A stretch of 64,000 nucleotides of DNA from Prosapia bicincta (GCA_036971475.1 JBAIZL010000002.1:173298024-173362023); one strand, 5' to 3'; counted from the first letter of the stretch, positions 48,213-62,497 are shown. Notes: generated by a model from the sequence alone, not told the origin. Numbers and translations are program-made.

Positions 48213-49588
48213 TGCAGCGGCCAGAACGTCCGATGCAAAGAATCAGGGTAATTGTACAGAATACCAGAATCAAACCTAACCTGGTTAAATAATTGGCTAA
48301 ATTTATATGTAAAAATTTTAAAGCATTATAATAATAATAATAATATGAAAACTAGGATAAATAATAGTAAAAAGAAGAAAATTAGAAATAACTTTAGACT
48401 TAAAAAACATAAATTATAATCAATAAGAAAAATTATCACTTCAAAGTGGATAGCCTAAATTATGTATACAAAAAAGACGGTAATTGTGTAGTATAACAAA
48501 CTCGGCCTAGATGCCGGCTATTAAAATAATTGTAATTAAATATAATCAGGAATAAAGAATGTCAATTAATAAGATGTGAGGAAAGTAAATTAGGCCTAGA
48601 TAGGGAAAATAGTATTTATGTAAAAGTAAAGATTAAAGGTTAAAAAGTAATAGCCTAGAAATTAGGTTATATTAGAAGCAGTCATATTTGATTCCGGAAA
48701 AATCCGCTTAGGGTATTGATTATAAATCTTGTCACTACGAAACGAAAGCACTACAGTCGAACTTTGGATTAGGAATTTTAAAAAGTAAATTAAATTAAAT
48801 AAGAAGAAATAAAGTCAAATACGTTATTAAATAAAAGGTAAAAATGGAAAGGACACATCAGAATACAGAAACGCCTTTTACAAAAAGTGAAACTAATCTT
48901 AGTTCAGAATTTCCGAACAAACAAAGTCAATTGCCATGGCAACGGCTTTCTGATTGGTCAAAAGTTGAAAAATGGATACTATGAAGTGGGGCCTCACAAA
49001 AGGGACGCTATCCAGAATTAGAATGCATTAGGCTCTCAAGGCGATCAGACGTGTTTTTGTACCATGCGAAAAGGACAAGAAAAAATGTGCTAGAAACAGA
49101 GTAAAAAGTGCTACGATGTGATCAGGGGAAGGAAGATATATATGAGCAAGGGCTCATATATACCCAGAACAAAATTTCGACCACCAAAATGCAAAATTAA
49201 AGAAAATAAGAAGATTAACCGAAATTATGGAGAGACGCCTACCTACCAAGACCCTTGAAGCTGTAATGGGACCGACAGATGACAACATTAATGAAGATAA
49301 AAAGATTTCTACAGTACAAGGTTATATAATCAATTTAATTATTCTTTTTTAATAACATTTTACTTCAAATTATATTAACTTAAATTCAAAATTCCCATCG
49401 CTGTGGGATTGTATGGATTAAGTATAAAGATGTATATCTTATATGGCTTTTTCTAAGTAAATTTCTAATGAATAATTTCTAAAGAAGTTAATTGTTCAAG
49501 GCCTAGCCTAAAGGCATTAAATAGTAATATTAAGTGTTTGAAAAAGAATCAGATTTTAATATATGTTAAATTTAACTGTAACAATCAA

Positions 49589-49597
<9 letters not shown>
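48213..49597 (+). repeat. LTR 3, truncated
   Basis: First 1385 bp of the LTR. Homology ends in CTATATA, where LTR 2 continues with CAAAATAATT and this copy continues as (TA)n and unrelated DNA; about 520 bp is missing. Private differences include GAAAGCACTAC, GGCGATCAGACG and GTGGGATTG. Confidence 0.93.

Positions 49598-49656
<59 letters not shown>
49592..49656. repeat. (TA)n microsatellite at the LTR 3 break
   Basis: About 32 TA units grown from, or joined to, the ATATA of the LTR. Confidence 0.95.
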
Positions 49657-49660
<4 letters not shown>

Positions 49661-50379
49661 ATATATTTATACTATGTTCACCCAACTCCTGCACCATTTC
49701 AAGTATATTGTGAAAAATTTACGTAGCCTGTAAGTACTGTAAAGTTAGTTACCCTCTTCCTGATAGTATATAATGGATATTGGTAGTGCGACGATAACAT
49801 CTGATTGGGTATAACAAGACCACTGATAAATAATTAGACTAGTGTTTTTGTAATTGAGGGAAACTTGGAAACGAAAAAAAGTAAGCTATAGCATCTATAT
49901 AGGCTTCTCCAAGACAGCTTGCTTGCAGTTTAATATTCGTTACAAACGTTCAGATGAGTATTGCTAAATAACTAAACCCTATCATGAGGGCAAAACTTTC
50001 CTCCTCCAACAAAATAGAAAGTAATCCATTCTCGTGAAGATAGCTGAAGGGCCTCCTCATTCAGGGAAGTATTCAGAGGCCTGTAGTATAAAGTGGGACC
50101 TTTTAACCGTAGACCTGGCCTTGAGAGATCGGAATAGGTGAGACGAGAAATGGAAAGCTGGGTTACGTCAGTGTAAATACTTTCCTACAAACATGATAAG
50201 TACTTTCAAAACACTGACTTGCATGAGACGGTCGATATTAGATAGATTTGATGATAAATTAGCTACGGTATGAAATAACAAACAATCAATAATTATGTAT
50301 AGTCATACCATTTATCGAGTATGTATAAATACAGAAGTTGTTGATGTATTCTGAACATGTTTTCAGAAGCGATAGTACA
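49657..50379. other. Intergenic sequence, no gene seen
   Basis: Unrelated to the LTR element; no recognised frame. Confidence 0.5.
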
Positions 50380-50700
50380 CTTGAAATGTCGCGCGATCTA
50401 TCAAGGCCCAGTACGAGGCTACATGGTCCCGAATATACCTTCATTACGCGAAAAATATCCCTTAGACGTGTTGCAGACGAAACCCATATCTTGTCCGTCG
50501 CGCAAAATAAAGTGCACGCAACTGCTAAATGGCAGCATACGGAATACGAATAGCATAAGATAGGGGGCCACAGAAGCAGCACTAAATCATTTCGAGCGGC
50601 TTCAGCAACACAGATACCTACAGCTCTACTGCTGGCTCACAAGGTTGCAGTGCGCAGGCTTGAGCGCACTAAACTTTTGGTTTAGTGCAGCATTAACAAC
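50380..50700 (+). pseudogene. Jockey-type LINE remnant, internally deleted
   Basis: ADETHILSVAQNKVHATAKWQ lies at about 50475-50535 and matches ADDTAILSVAQNEADATAKSQ of the LINE at 55.7 kb; the catalytic Asp pair is changed to Asp-Glu. After about 30 bp the sequence jumps to GCAGCACTAAATCATTTCGAG and GCGCACTAAACTTTTGG, equivalent to positions near 56290 and 56380 of that LINE. About 500 bp between is missing. Confidence 0.75.
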
Positions 50701-53100
50701 AGACCATCAGAAATCTAGAATATCAAGCTGGTATTGGTCATATCTCAAACGGGCTTAGAAAATTACATAGTACTCGTTTTACACGAATCAAAAAAATAAT
50801 AGTAATATTATAATGAAGGAAGGGCGTTATTATTTTTCTCTCCCTCCACTATATCCTTGCCTAATGTTTACAGGACTTTGTAGTTTCTAATCCGTTTCTC
50901 TATTAATAATGATCATATGTTTACAGAGAACCATGACTACAAACCAGAGCCTCTTAGAAAAAACCGCAATAATTGAGTGAAAGAAGACTCATTCCACTTT
51001 AACCAAAACCCGGCATTCTTCTTAAAATTGAAGGGTCAGATGTTGTAGGGACTGTTTTCTCCCTTATGTTAAATCTATATTCTTCTTAATGTTATAGTCT
51101 TCGAAGTAACCATTCTAACCTGTAGTAATTACTTCTATAATAATTTATTGCTAAATACGGGAAACAAAACATAGGAGTGTTAAGAACATATTAAAATTTC
51201 AAAATGAACCTGTTTCTAAAACATTAATGTTAAATGTATTATACATTTTTTTCATCACATTACACACAATATTAATATTATGTTTTGTAATTTTTTAAAT
51301 ACTCCTTTTTATTTGGACACGTTTTCTCGTCAATTACGGACCGGAATTTATAGTGCCTCAATAGTTCAGTGAAAGATCCGTGAGTACAGGTTTTGGTTTC
51401 TTTTTGCAAACCAAATAAAAAATTTAATTTTGATTTGGCAAAAGTAACGCAAACAATGTTACAATACGGGTACAGTCATGATCATATTTATTGTATGTAA
51501 CTTTATATTGCCTACCATTAGGCATCACGGAAATTATGACTGTTCCTGCAACATTGCTAAAGTATGACTTAAAAATATGCCTGCAACATTACTTTAAATA
51601 TATTTAGCAAATATCAGAAATATTAGTGGATGGAGATTTTTTTTAAATTTTTAAACGATACACAAGGAGAAATAGCCAAGAAAATATTTTTAATTTTGAA
51701 AGAAGCAATAAAAATCACAAAAGTGGTATTTTAATTAAAATTAAAGCATAAAAATAATATAATACAAAATTATCCTCTGAATAAACACTATGGTAAGCAT
51801 ATATCGGACCTTTAAAATTATTAGATTTAATGACGTAATCAGTTTAGGGACCGCCATTAATTTAGGGATATTAACCCATTCGCTGTGGGTCACTCAGCTC
51901 CGGAATGTGATAACCATGTGCAACAATCGGCATATCCGGAACGGGGCGGAATAGCTCAACTCTACCATTTTAATTTGCCTCATCACTTTGAGAAGGAAAT
52001 TGTCGGTTTGTTGATTAGTGTGAGATCCGTGTGACAGTCTCGGAGAGATCCGTGTGATGTAAGTGTGAGTATGGGCATATGCGACCTTGTGAGTACGGTC
52101 TTAGTAGAAATCGTGATTTAATGCTCACGTTGTTTATTGTTTCATGTATTATACATTATTTTGTATTATACAGTTTACGAGATTGCAGGGAAAGATAATG
52201 CAGTAAAAGCCATATTGGTTCAGCATTTTACTCAGAAAACACAGATAGGGGAGACTCAATATGTCCTCCATCTTGGTCACATAATACCCATGGATAAACC
52301 CTGTTTATTTCACGACAACACATGCCTCTTGTAACATTGGTAAATTTTAAACGCATTAACTAGTTTTTCATGGTGTTTGTTACAGTTTTCTTCGAAGTGA
52401 ATGCCAGATTTAAAATTTTTGTACCATGTTTTAAATGTATGAGAGCGTAAAACACCTGTCCCCCGAAAGCGTATAGAACTAAATTAGACCTTCATGCTAC
52501 AAATACGATAGTAGTGATTATAAATTCCATTACAGAACAAATTCAAAATAATAAATAGTCATTCATTTGGAAAAAGATGTTATAAATACATACTAAATTT
52601 CTATAGTAATGTTTACAATAAAATTTGTTAAACTAAATATGATTTTCAAATTAAAATCGTATGCATATCCACTGAAATATGCGGTTAGATTTAGCTGTCT
52701 TCGAAATTGAAACTTTTGATATTAAAACATAAGAAAATGCAAAATTTTACCAACATAAATATAGAAATGTACAATACAGATATTATTAGTACTTTAAAAT
52801 GAGATTAACTAACAAACTATTAAATGTAAAGAGCTTTAGTGAAAGTAATTAAAAGAATTATCATGCCTATTTAATTTATCTCGAGGGTGTATGCCGACAA
52901 TTTTTCCTAAATAAAATAATTTTTACTTTTAACAAAAAATGTTTGAAACCGATATAGTGAGAATAGCATTGCTAAAATGACGCCTATTTTCTGGAAATGT
53001 TTCCTTTATAATGGTATATTCCCACAACTTATTTGATACAAGATGTTGAAATTTTAATGAAAACATACACTAATTTTACGTTTTTTAACAATTAGTAGAG
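50701..53100. other. AT-rich intergenic sequence, no gene seen
   Basis: A GC-richer stretch at 51830-52110 has no recognised frame. The 65-codon frame at 52137-52334 is unrecognised. Confidence 0.5.
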
Positions 53101-54100
53101 TTAGGAACAATACACGTACAATATGTATAGGCTCAAACAATATTATTGAAACACAAGTTTTACAGCTGGAAAAATACATTTAAATTATGTAACTAACGAT
53201 AGTTGGCATAATAAACGTGAACTACGAATGTTGGACTTCTTGAAACAATAAACGTAGATAACAAAATGTGTCTAGTTTGGAACAATAAACAAGAACCACG
53301 CCATTTGAACTGACTATAATGTAAACAAATTTGGGCAGCTTAGAAAAATAAAAGTGGAACACATTATGTTAACTGGAACTTTGATAGGGAAAATAATTCA
53401 CTAAAGATATATATTGAGGAGTAAAGTTGAACCTGTCTAAAGACTTGTTTAATAATCCATACTAGTTTCGACGATACGTGTCGACATCATCATTGCTTTG
53501 ATAACAATAAAGTTAGTGTGTTACTGGTTGGTATTAGCAAACCACTAATGAAGACGGCGTTAACGTCGAAACGAATCTTTATCGAGGTTTTAGTTGACTC
53601 TTTAAATATTTAGTTTTGCTGAGCATTATAATTGGATTGAAAGAGAAAACAATATGTAAACGGAAACTACAAAATTTAGAAAAAAAGTTGCAATAAATGT
53701 GTAATCTTGTACTGTGTCATTTGGAGATCCTGGAAAATGAGAACTGCAAAACGAGTGCAACGTCGGTAGAATAGCCGGGGAAATTTTTTTCGTTCAAGTG
53801 TTTGAAATAAATGTATGGACTTTAATCAAGAAATTTAGGCAGCTTAGAACAACACACATAAACTGAAAAATTTGTATAATCTATAAAAGTAAAAGGGAAG
53901 AACAGATTTTAAAACAAAAAGCCAGAGCTATCCTGAAACTATAAAGGTGTTGTAGGATAATGTCATCATCATAATTTGGACAGTCTGGAAAAATTATGAC
54001 CAAACACAATATTTTGGATAATCAGGAGCATTAAACGTAGATAAAAAAATAGTTTCGGTCGGAAACAATAAAAGGAAATACACAATATCCAAATATAATG
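53100..54100. repeat. Diverged short tandem repeats
   Basis: Variants of AATAAACGTGAACTAC and of TTGGAACAATAAAC recur near 53208, 53246, 53283, 53346, 53655, 53850 and 54032. The first three are about 37 bp apart. Heavily decayed. Confidence 0.5.
53465..53575. repeat. Imperfect inverted repeat with CGTCGAAAC ends
   Basis: GTTTCGACGATACGTGTCGA near 53465 pairs with GGCGTTAACGTCGAAAC near 53555, the two enclosing about 70 bp. Such paired motifs occur dispersed in insect genomes; which element owns them I cannot say. Confidence 0.55.
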
Positions 54101-55440
<1,340 letters not shown>

Positions 55441-55474
55441 AACCCGGTAGCAGGGTAGGGGAAACTGCCCGCTA

Positions 55475-55554
55475 GAAGGGGACCAGCAAATCAGCTTTCG
55501 TTAGAGACGGACGTGTTTCGGAGATCCAGAAGGAAGTTCCAGGATGCTGTTCCA
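55475..55554 (+). pseudogene. Coding-like sequence interrupted by the Jockey LINE, left part
   Basis: An open frame reading TSKSAFVRDGRVSEIQKEVP lies up to the insertion point. It stays open if the LINE and one target duplication are ignored and continues at 56558. Not recognised; possibly an ORF1 or gag fragment of another retroelement. Confidence 0.35.
55541..55554 (+). repeat. Target-site duplication, left copy
   Basis: AGGATGCTGTTCCA, repeated exactly at 56544-56557. Confidence 0.93.
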
Positions 55555-56543
55555 TTCATCGAGATCTTCCAGAAGAATTCTGGCAAATACTAAAGTCCTA
55601 TCTGCCGAACAGAATCTTCCACGTCAAGCAGGGTAGGGAGTACTCTGGTTTCAGGGACATCGTGGCTGGGGTGCCTTAGGGTAGTGTCCTTGGACCGGTA
55701 TTGTACCTCTTGTATACAAGGCACATACCTGTAAATGTGAATGCAATAATGGCGACGTTTGCAGATGACACAGCTATCCTGTCTGTTGCACAAAATGAGG
55801 CTGACGCAACAGCTAAATCGCAGATCACCCTGGATAGTGTTAGTGAGTGGACTAGGCAGTGGCGCATAAAACGTAATGAAAAAAAAATCTGCTCATATTA
55901 TTTTTACTAATAAGGCAGAGAACAAAACTGACCTTATAATAAATAGCCGGGTTGTTCCTAATTGTAAGGAGGTGAAATACCTAGGTTTAACATTGGACGC
56001 TAAATTGAAGTGGAAATCTCACGTGAAGAAAAAAAGAGATGAACTAGCATGGCTCATGAACCGGTATTCGGAGTTAAGCCTCTACAATAAACTCCTTGTT
56101 TATAAGCAAGTGCTAAAGCCAGTATGGTCATACGGGTTATCACTTTGGGGATGCACCAAGAGCAGCAATTTACAAGTAATAGAACGCTTCCAAAATAAAG
56201 TGTTGAGAGCTATAGTGGAAGCTCCATGGTACGTCCGTAACTATTATATACTTATGGACCTCAAGAGCGTGAGAGAGGAGGCCGCCACTGCAGCAGTGAA
56301 TCACTTCGGGCGGCTCCAGGAACATACGAACCCTGCAGCTATGCGAATAGCTCACAGGATACCAGTGCGTAGACTTAAGCGCACTAAACTTTTGGACTTG
56401 ATTCCAGAACAACATTAAGTTAGTCTCGTTCATTGGAACAAGACGAACATTGTAATCTCCATCAGATAGCAAGCTGCTAGATAGAATTTATCTTAGTTGC
56501 AGTTTATAATAAATAAATTGAAAAAAAATAATAAATAAAAAAA
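55555..56543 (+). mobile_element. 5'-truncated Jockey-clade LINE
   Basis: A 989-bp insertion bounded by an exact 14-bp target duplication and ending in an A-rich tail (AATAAATAAATTGAAAAAAAATAATAAATAAAA). It holds the second half of an endonuclease/RT protein. Truncation at the 5' end is typical of target-primed reverse transcription. Confidence 0.95.
55557..56418 (+). pseudogene. Jockey-type reverse transcriptase, C-terminal part
   Basis: Starts inside RT with DLPEEFWQILKSYLPNR, then VAGVP-stop-GSVLGPVLYLLY. The stop is TAG 55677-55679 where the family has Gln (the PQGS motif). The catalytic FADD (TFADDTAILSVAQ) is at about 55756-55767. A run of nine A near 55880 shifts the frame by one, after which the thumb reads VKYLGLTLDAKLKWKSHV. 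The C-terminal domain is typical of Jockey elements (YKQVLKPVWSYGLSLWGCT, RFQNKVLRAIVEAPWYVRN). It stops at 56418, about 100 bp before the tail. Inactive. Confidence 0.93.
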
Positions 56544-56557
56544 AGGATGCTGTTCCA
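56544..56557 (+). repeat. Target-site duplication, right copy
   Basis: AGGATGCTGTTCCA directly after the A-rich tail. Confidence 0.93.
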
Positions 56558-56652
56558 CGGCTGAGAAGAACACCAAGCCAAAGATGGTCGTAGAGATAGA
56601 TGATCTACCTTCGACCGCCCGCGAAATCGAAGTTAAACATTTAACAATATAA
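56558..56652 (+). pseudogene. Coding-like sequence interrupted by the Jockey LINE, right part
   Basis: Reads AEKNTKPKMVVEIDDLPSTA, then REIEVKHLTI and a stop. It is GC-richer than its surroundings. Unrecognised; a charged domain followed by V-V-E-I-D-D-L-P-S-T is reminiscent of LINE ORF1 (gag-like) proteins, which is a guess. Confidence 0.35.
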
Positions 56653-58168
56653 AAAAGTATTGAAACCTGTCTTAAAACTGATTATTGTCGATTGATACAA
56701 CAACGAAGAGTCCAAGAAAATCTAGGAAAACCACAGCCATGCCAGTGAAACTTTTTGCGGCAAGTCTAAATTTTAATTGAAATTAACCATTTAATAAAAC
56801 TAGGAAACATTTCTTAAAATCATGTAATCAACCTTTTTTTTACAAAAATTGAATCACTTGTTGAAAATGAATAAAATTATATAAGGAAATGAATATTATT
56901 TAAACAGTAATAATATTGGTGGTCATGGAATAATAATTTGTTCAAATATTAAATTGCAAGTTCTAGAATCATAAGATCAAAAAATAGAAAGTTAACGTTG
57001 TAATAAAGTAAAAACATATATATATGTTCAAAATGAATACAAACATAATTTATTTAGAGTCAATAACAGGAAAAGAATAATAAAGTTATAAAGAATTTGA
57101 ATAATAAATGATTTAGCAGTTAAGTGAATAGAATGTATATTATATCCATTTATACTAAATCTAGCAACTACCATCAAATAACTGTAAAATTGTTAATCCA
57201 GGGAATTTGGTTCTAAAATCCTTAAGATTTATGTTTGGAAGCTCAAATATAAATTAAATCCAAATACAATAGGAAGTACTTTTGTATGTTACTTCTACAA
57301 AAATATATATGGACATAAAATAAAATAAATAGATATAAATTATTCTTCGGTTAGATTTAAATATGGACGTGATTTTATGTATAAAGTTTTGAATTCTAAA
57401 AAACCAAAATGTTGTCATAAGGACTTTAAACATTAGAAACAGTTAAATAATAGTTTTATCCAATTGACTATTGAACGTTATGCTAAGACTATAAAAGCAT
57501 TTAAGAACTTTCTAAGACATTCATATATATTTCATGTCTAAAGAGTTGCTATTATTTAATAGTTTATAAATAACAAAAATTTTATAAAATGTAATTAAGA
57601 ATTGTGTGCTATTTGTGAAAAGCAAATTTTAATTTATATTTTAATAATTCAAGTAATTAAAGCAAAGTAGCACAAACAAAAAAAGTTTCTAATTATTAAT
57701 GGTAACCTGTAGTAAAGCTAATAAATAAAACTTTATGAAATTTTTACAAACAGCAAATGAATAAAATTAAATAATTAAATTAAACTTGCAAAATGATTCT
57801 TAAGAAATATTATTGCAACAAAATAGAAGCTCATAAATTTATAGTCAAACTCAAATTTATAATGTTTTACTTATCGTTTAAAGAGTTTGAACCCTTTGGT
57901 TGGTTTTTAAAAAAAAACGTCCAGGGATTTATGCAATGGCAGATGACGCTCGACACACCACAGGTACCCGGATATGGTAAGTCATGTAGGATCATATTTA
58001 ACTGCAATTAAACTGGCATGTTTCGTCCCTATAGTGTCTATCATCTCCACGTACAGCTTATGCGAAAAACATGTTAATGTGGGCACCGAGCTGGCGTGGT
58101 GTGGAACGCGAAAATCGGGGACAGAAAATATTTCTTGAGAGAGTGCAGACTTAAGGGTTTTCGCACCA
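56653..58168. other. AT-rich intergenic sequence, no gene seen
   Basis: No supported feature; very rich in A and T on both strands. Confidence 0.5.
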
Positions 58169-58326
<158 letters not shown>

Positions 58327-60030
58327 TCACTGATAAAAGTTTCCTGCAGTTAGAATGTCTTCTTTCAACAAGTTGTGGAGCAGCGGTTCAACAATGTTTC
58401 CCTCTCAGGAAAATTAGAAACGGTTTCTTGATTAATTGACTCCTAAAAGTTTATACCATTCATATAACTACAACAGTTTACAAATATTTGCATCTCTAAT
58501 GTTTTATATAAGTTAAACAGTTTCTGAAGAATGTCAAATGTTTTATGAAGAAACAGTTTTCTTCATTGTTTTTGACCACTAAGTATTCAGTGGACGTATT
58601 TTAACAGATGTCGTCGTGTCTCTCACAGAACATAATCGCGATCCTCACCAGATCTCAAATTTCTAAAATACAAGTACCTTCTGTTTTTCGTTTTTTTATC
58701 TCAGATTAAAGTTTCTAACTGACCTAGCCTAGTTAATTTTGTTGTAAAATATACCAACTTAATTCAATTGAATTGATGAAAGGAAGAATTTATGGCACAA
58801 ACTAACTCTCAATATTTTGTTAGTTGTTCCTTAACAGGCAAGGTTCGTTTACAATTGTAAGGAACATGTACAAACCCTTTCATGTTTGAGTCGACACGAT
58901 TATAACCCGATTAGTAAATGCGAGAACCTAATAGACCTAAACGGGTAGTGATTATTGATAGCGCCAAATAACGCTTGATTGGACACAACTGCTATATTTT
59001 TCTAGAACTTTCTAGTAATAGGCAGGTTGATATGTAGAGATTATGTTAAGCGTGAAAGAGAACATTTTGCTGAGCGTGAATTATGTTAGCAATGTAGTTA
59101 AGACAGTAAAACCTTTAATGACAGAGCGACAGACAGTGACAGTACCTGTGGGAGTAAACAGACTGTTGCGTACTAATAGTTAATCGTATACCAATGTTAA
59201 ATAGTGTTTTAACGCTTTTATTATAATAAAGTGTTTAAATAATAATAAACACATTTATAATAATGTAAATTAATACAAATTTGTTAAGTCTAAAGTTGTC
59301 TTATAATTTATTGATCGTCCTTAAGAATTTAACAGTAATAATTCTTCCAAATATTTCACCAAATATTTTAATACATAAACCTAATACATCAAAACTTTAC
59401 TTTAAACAATATATTTTACTTTCCTAAGTTATCTGAACGTATTGATTGACCTACGATAGCGACACCCATCACTATATAGCCTATCTACCATTTCTATCGA
59501 GTCCACCCCACCACCTGCCAAGAGTTGAATTAGAATTGAAAAGAAAGCTTTGTGCTTCAGGGAAAGACAGATCCGTTAAAAACAAAAAATATATTATGCC
59601 TTAAGGGAAATAATGAAAGCATTCCACTCACTCCGTTCTAGGTTAGACATGAAAAAGGTTGTACCTGAGGCGATGTGATCATATTGAACTAAACATATGT
59701 GTAGTAAATAACATTTTATATTAGGTAAATTTATTATAGATTATATCTCGATGAAAAAATAGGGATAATTATATTGTATCAAAAAAAAAAAAAAAACATA
59801 GGCATATAAAGTTATTGGTCCTTGTAATTGAATAACACAAACCGCCTTACTGACTGAATAGCAAGTACATACCTTTCTAAACCCTGGTTGAGAGCAGGGT
59901 TACTCCAGAAAAATTATCCTTCCCCTTGATGTCATTAATTTCCAATATGTGCAGTCCATCAGGAAGTCATCATGTTCTTTCCACTGCTCTATGTAACAAC
60001 ACATATAAACGTATTTACCCCACTTCTATA
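58327..60030. other. Intergenic sequence, no gene seen
   Basis: No supported frame. A 15-A run is at about 59782-59796. Confidence 0.5.
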
Positions 60031-60160
60031 AAAACAATCTATATAGTAGGTGAACGTATTCGACAGAGAGTTAGTAATAAATTTTTAGGTATACGAATCT
60101 ACGTGACGTCATGGTCCACCATATATCCTTTAACAACGGGGGTTTTATGTCTTTATCCTA
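60030..60160 (+). pseudogene. Possible LINE RT thumb fragment
   Basis: The frame reads TIYIVGERIRQRVSNKFLGI, then RIYVTSWSTIYPLTTGVL. This resembles the thumb region of LINE reverse transcriptases (I-x-G-x-x-I...KFLGI-x-I...L-x-W). The upstream catalytic motifs are not visible. It could be chance. Confidence 0.3.
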
Positions 60161-60485
60161 ATTCTATGTTCCTAATCTTTATACTTCGTAGTCACCTTCA
60201 TTACCTGATGGATTTATAAATACAACAAAAACCACACATTCCATCATGCTGTGGTGGGGTACGATTATGTGATATACTAATAACATACGCTGTATAGTAG
60301 TCAGTTATTTTATAAAGATGAGGGAAATGAGAAAGGTATATGATTTTACACATAGTCTTTTGTACAAAAAATATAAACCATCCCGGACGAATGGAGTCCT
60401 TGTAAATTGTTTCACAAATATCAGGTAAATATAAATGTATTTAGGAGTACATGATTCATTACAAAAATTTAATTTCTGTATTTAT

Positions 60486-60486
<1 letters not shown>
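60161..60486. other. Intergenic sequence, no gene seen
   Basis: No supported feature. Confidence 0.45.
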
Positions 60487-60568
<82 letters not shown>

Positions 60569-60571
60569 TGA

Positions 60572-60644
<73 letters not shown>

Positions 60645-60645
60645 T
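60487..60645. repeat. Compound (TA)n(TG)n(TA)n microsatellite
   Basis: TA, then TTGTG(TG)n at about 60535-60562, then TAGATATTGATATATG and a second TA run. Confidence 0.97.
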
Positions 60646-62419
60646 CTTAACTTTTTTTAATTTTAAATTTATATTTAAATGTTATTTATTTATCTTACCT
60701 ATTTAATGTCGCACCGTCAGGTTTATAAAGAATTAACAATCTTATAAATTTTTAAACATCACTTGCATTTATTCTCTTCAATTAACTCTACACATTATTC
60801 CAAATTTATATTAATATTGTGCAATGACAGGATTGATATCTTAACTAATATTACAATGATAAATGGTGGACTTCTGAGGCTTTAGATATTTAATAAAATA
60901 ACATAACAAAAAAAAAGTATTAAAATTTTATTCTTGCTCTCGGGTCGCTATTACGGGAACTTTGCTTTTTAAATTAGAAATGGTGAAACTAGAACAATTT
61001 TTTATAACTTTTGATGAAATAAAATTGTTCTGAGCTTTACTAAAATTTAGATGTCTGTTGGCTACACTTAAATTCAATTAATACTTATTGTTCTCGAGTC
61101 CCTGGAATCTTGGCCTTTAGTTATCTTCTGCACTTACACTTTACACACACAAAAACTTACTTTTATATTTTTTAAAAAAACTTTTACGTCTCACTTTTTT
61201 AAAATTTACTTATAAAAAAACTCTTTACTTAATTTAATCAATTTCTCTCTTTACAATACTTCCATCCTGGACCCCACCAATCCGCCTGCCTACCTCTGAG
61301 ACTCTCTTAAGAATTCCTCATAACTTCCCCGATCGTTTAGTTTTTATTGAAAAATCTAATCTTTCCCACTACCACAATACGTTCTTTGTAAGTTTAACAC
61401 AGTAATACAATTAGCTTAACCTAACGGTACACGGTTATTTTCCCAGGCTATATCGGCCGCTGGATTTCCCTGTCTTAACAAGCTATACCCTTCTCTATTG
61501 TCTATGGTTGCCGCACTCAACTTATAACTTTCCTGAAAAAGGATAATGACATGGTACCTGTTTTGTCGGCACTATTTGTGTCTTTTCTGGCTTAATCCTA
61601 CAGGCATTATTTTAGCAACTAACTGAAATTTTGCTAAAGCCTCACACCTTATGCCATAATATAAATGAAAAAAAAATCATGTCTAGAAAAATACCGTTAT
61701 CATTTTTACCTTTAGTTAAAAAGCTTAGTATATCTCATTCCATAACTGTCGAAACGTTACAGAAAGCATTTGCATCTTCACCTTGTGTTGATATGATTGC
61801 TACATAGGCCTATAATAAATACCTGTCGAAGCGTCACATATATGTAGGTAGAATATGATTAAAAGACAAGGCGTGTGGCTGGGGAAACTTCAGAAGTAAA
61901 TAGTTGTATAGGAAATCATCTTGATGTTAGAGGGAAGATTGACAAAATATACTACATTACGAAGACCCCATCCCAATATATTCTGGTACGTTACACCTTT
62001 AAATTTTTTCAGTTGAATATTTGTTTATAATTCTTTAATAAACCAAACGTCTCTAGTACTATATAAGATTATAAACAATTGACCTTCTAGAAATTAATTT
62101 TTTGCGTCATTGACTTTCAGTTGCAAAAATTAAAAAGGGTCACATTCGAATTTATTAGAAAATAAGAGGTCTTTATAAGAAATTAAGAAACATTTTAGAT
62201 AAAAATTTACAAAATCCTCAGAACTAATATAAATACAAACACTAAACTATTATAACACAAACATTGTAAGACCAAATGAGTATCAAACATATCATTATTA
62301 TACAAATAGGTAACAAGAAAAGGAGATACATTAGTTATACGAAATAAAATTGCCTTTAGTGAACTGTATAAGATGGTACTTTGTGGCTGGAGCTGTTATA
62401 ATAATAAATACAAAATGTG

Positions 62420-62420
<1 letters not shown>
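60646..62420. other. AT-rich intergenic sequence, no gene seen
   Basis: The part 60900-61560 is pyrimidine-rich on the plus strand with short GC-richer words, reminiscent of the minus-strand LTRs, but I could not align it. Confidence 0.4.

Positions 62421-62495
<75 letters not shown>
62421..62495. repeat. (TA)n microsatellite
   Basis: About 37 TA units followed by GGCCTATGTGGCCTATAGGC, itself a small repeat of GGCCTAT. Confidence 0.96.

Positions 62496-62497
<2 letters not shown>

Larger units (their letters stand above)
39731..49597 (+). mobile_element. Ty3/Gypsy-type LTR retrotransposon, copy B (3' LTR truncated)
   Basis: Second unit of the tandem. The internal part (41638-48212) is 6575 bp, exactly 33 bp shorter than copy A because of one missing gag repeat. 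All domains align with copy A with scattered single-base differences. The 3' LTR is cut at 49597 inside a TA tract. Integrase is intact but a TAA at 44980 separates protease from RT. Confidence 0.95.
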
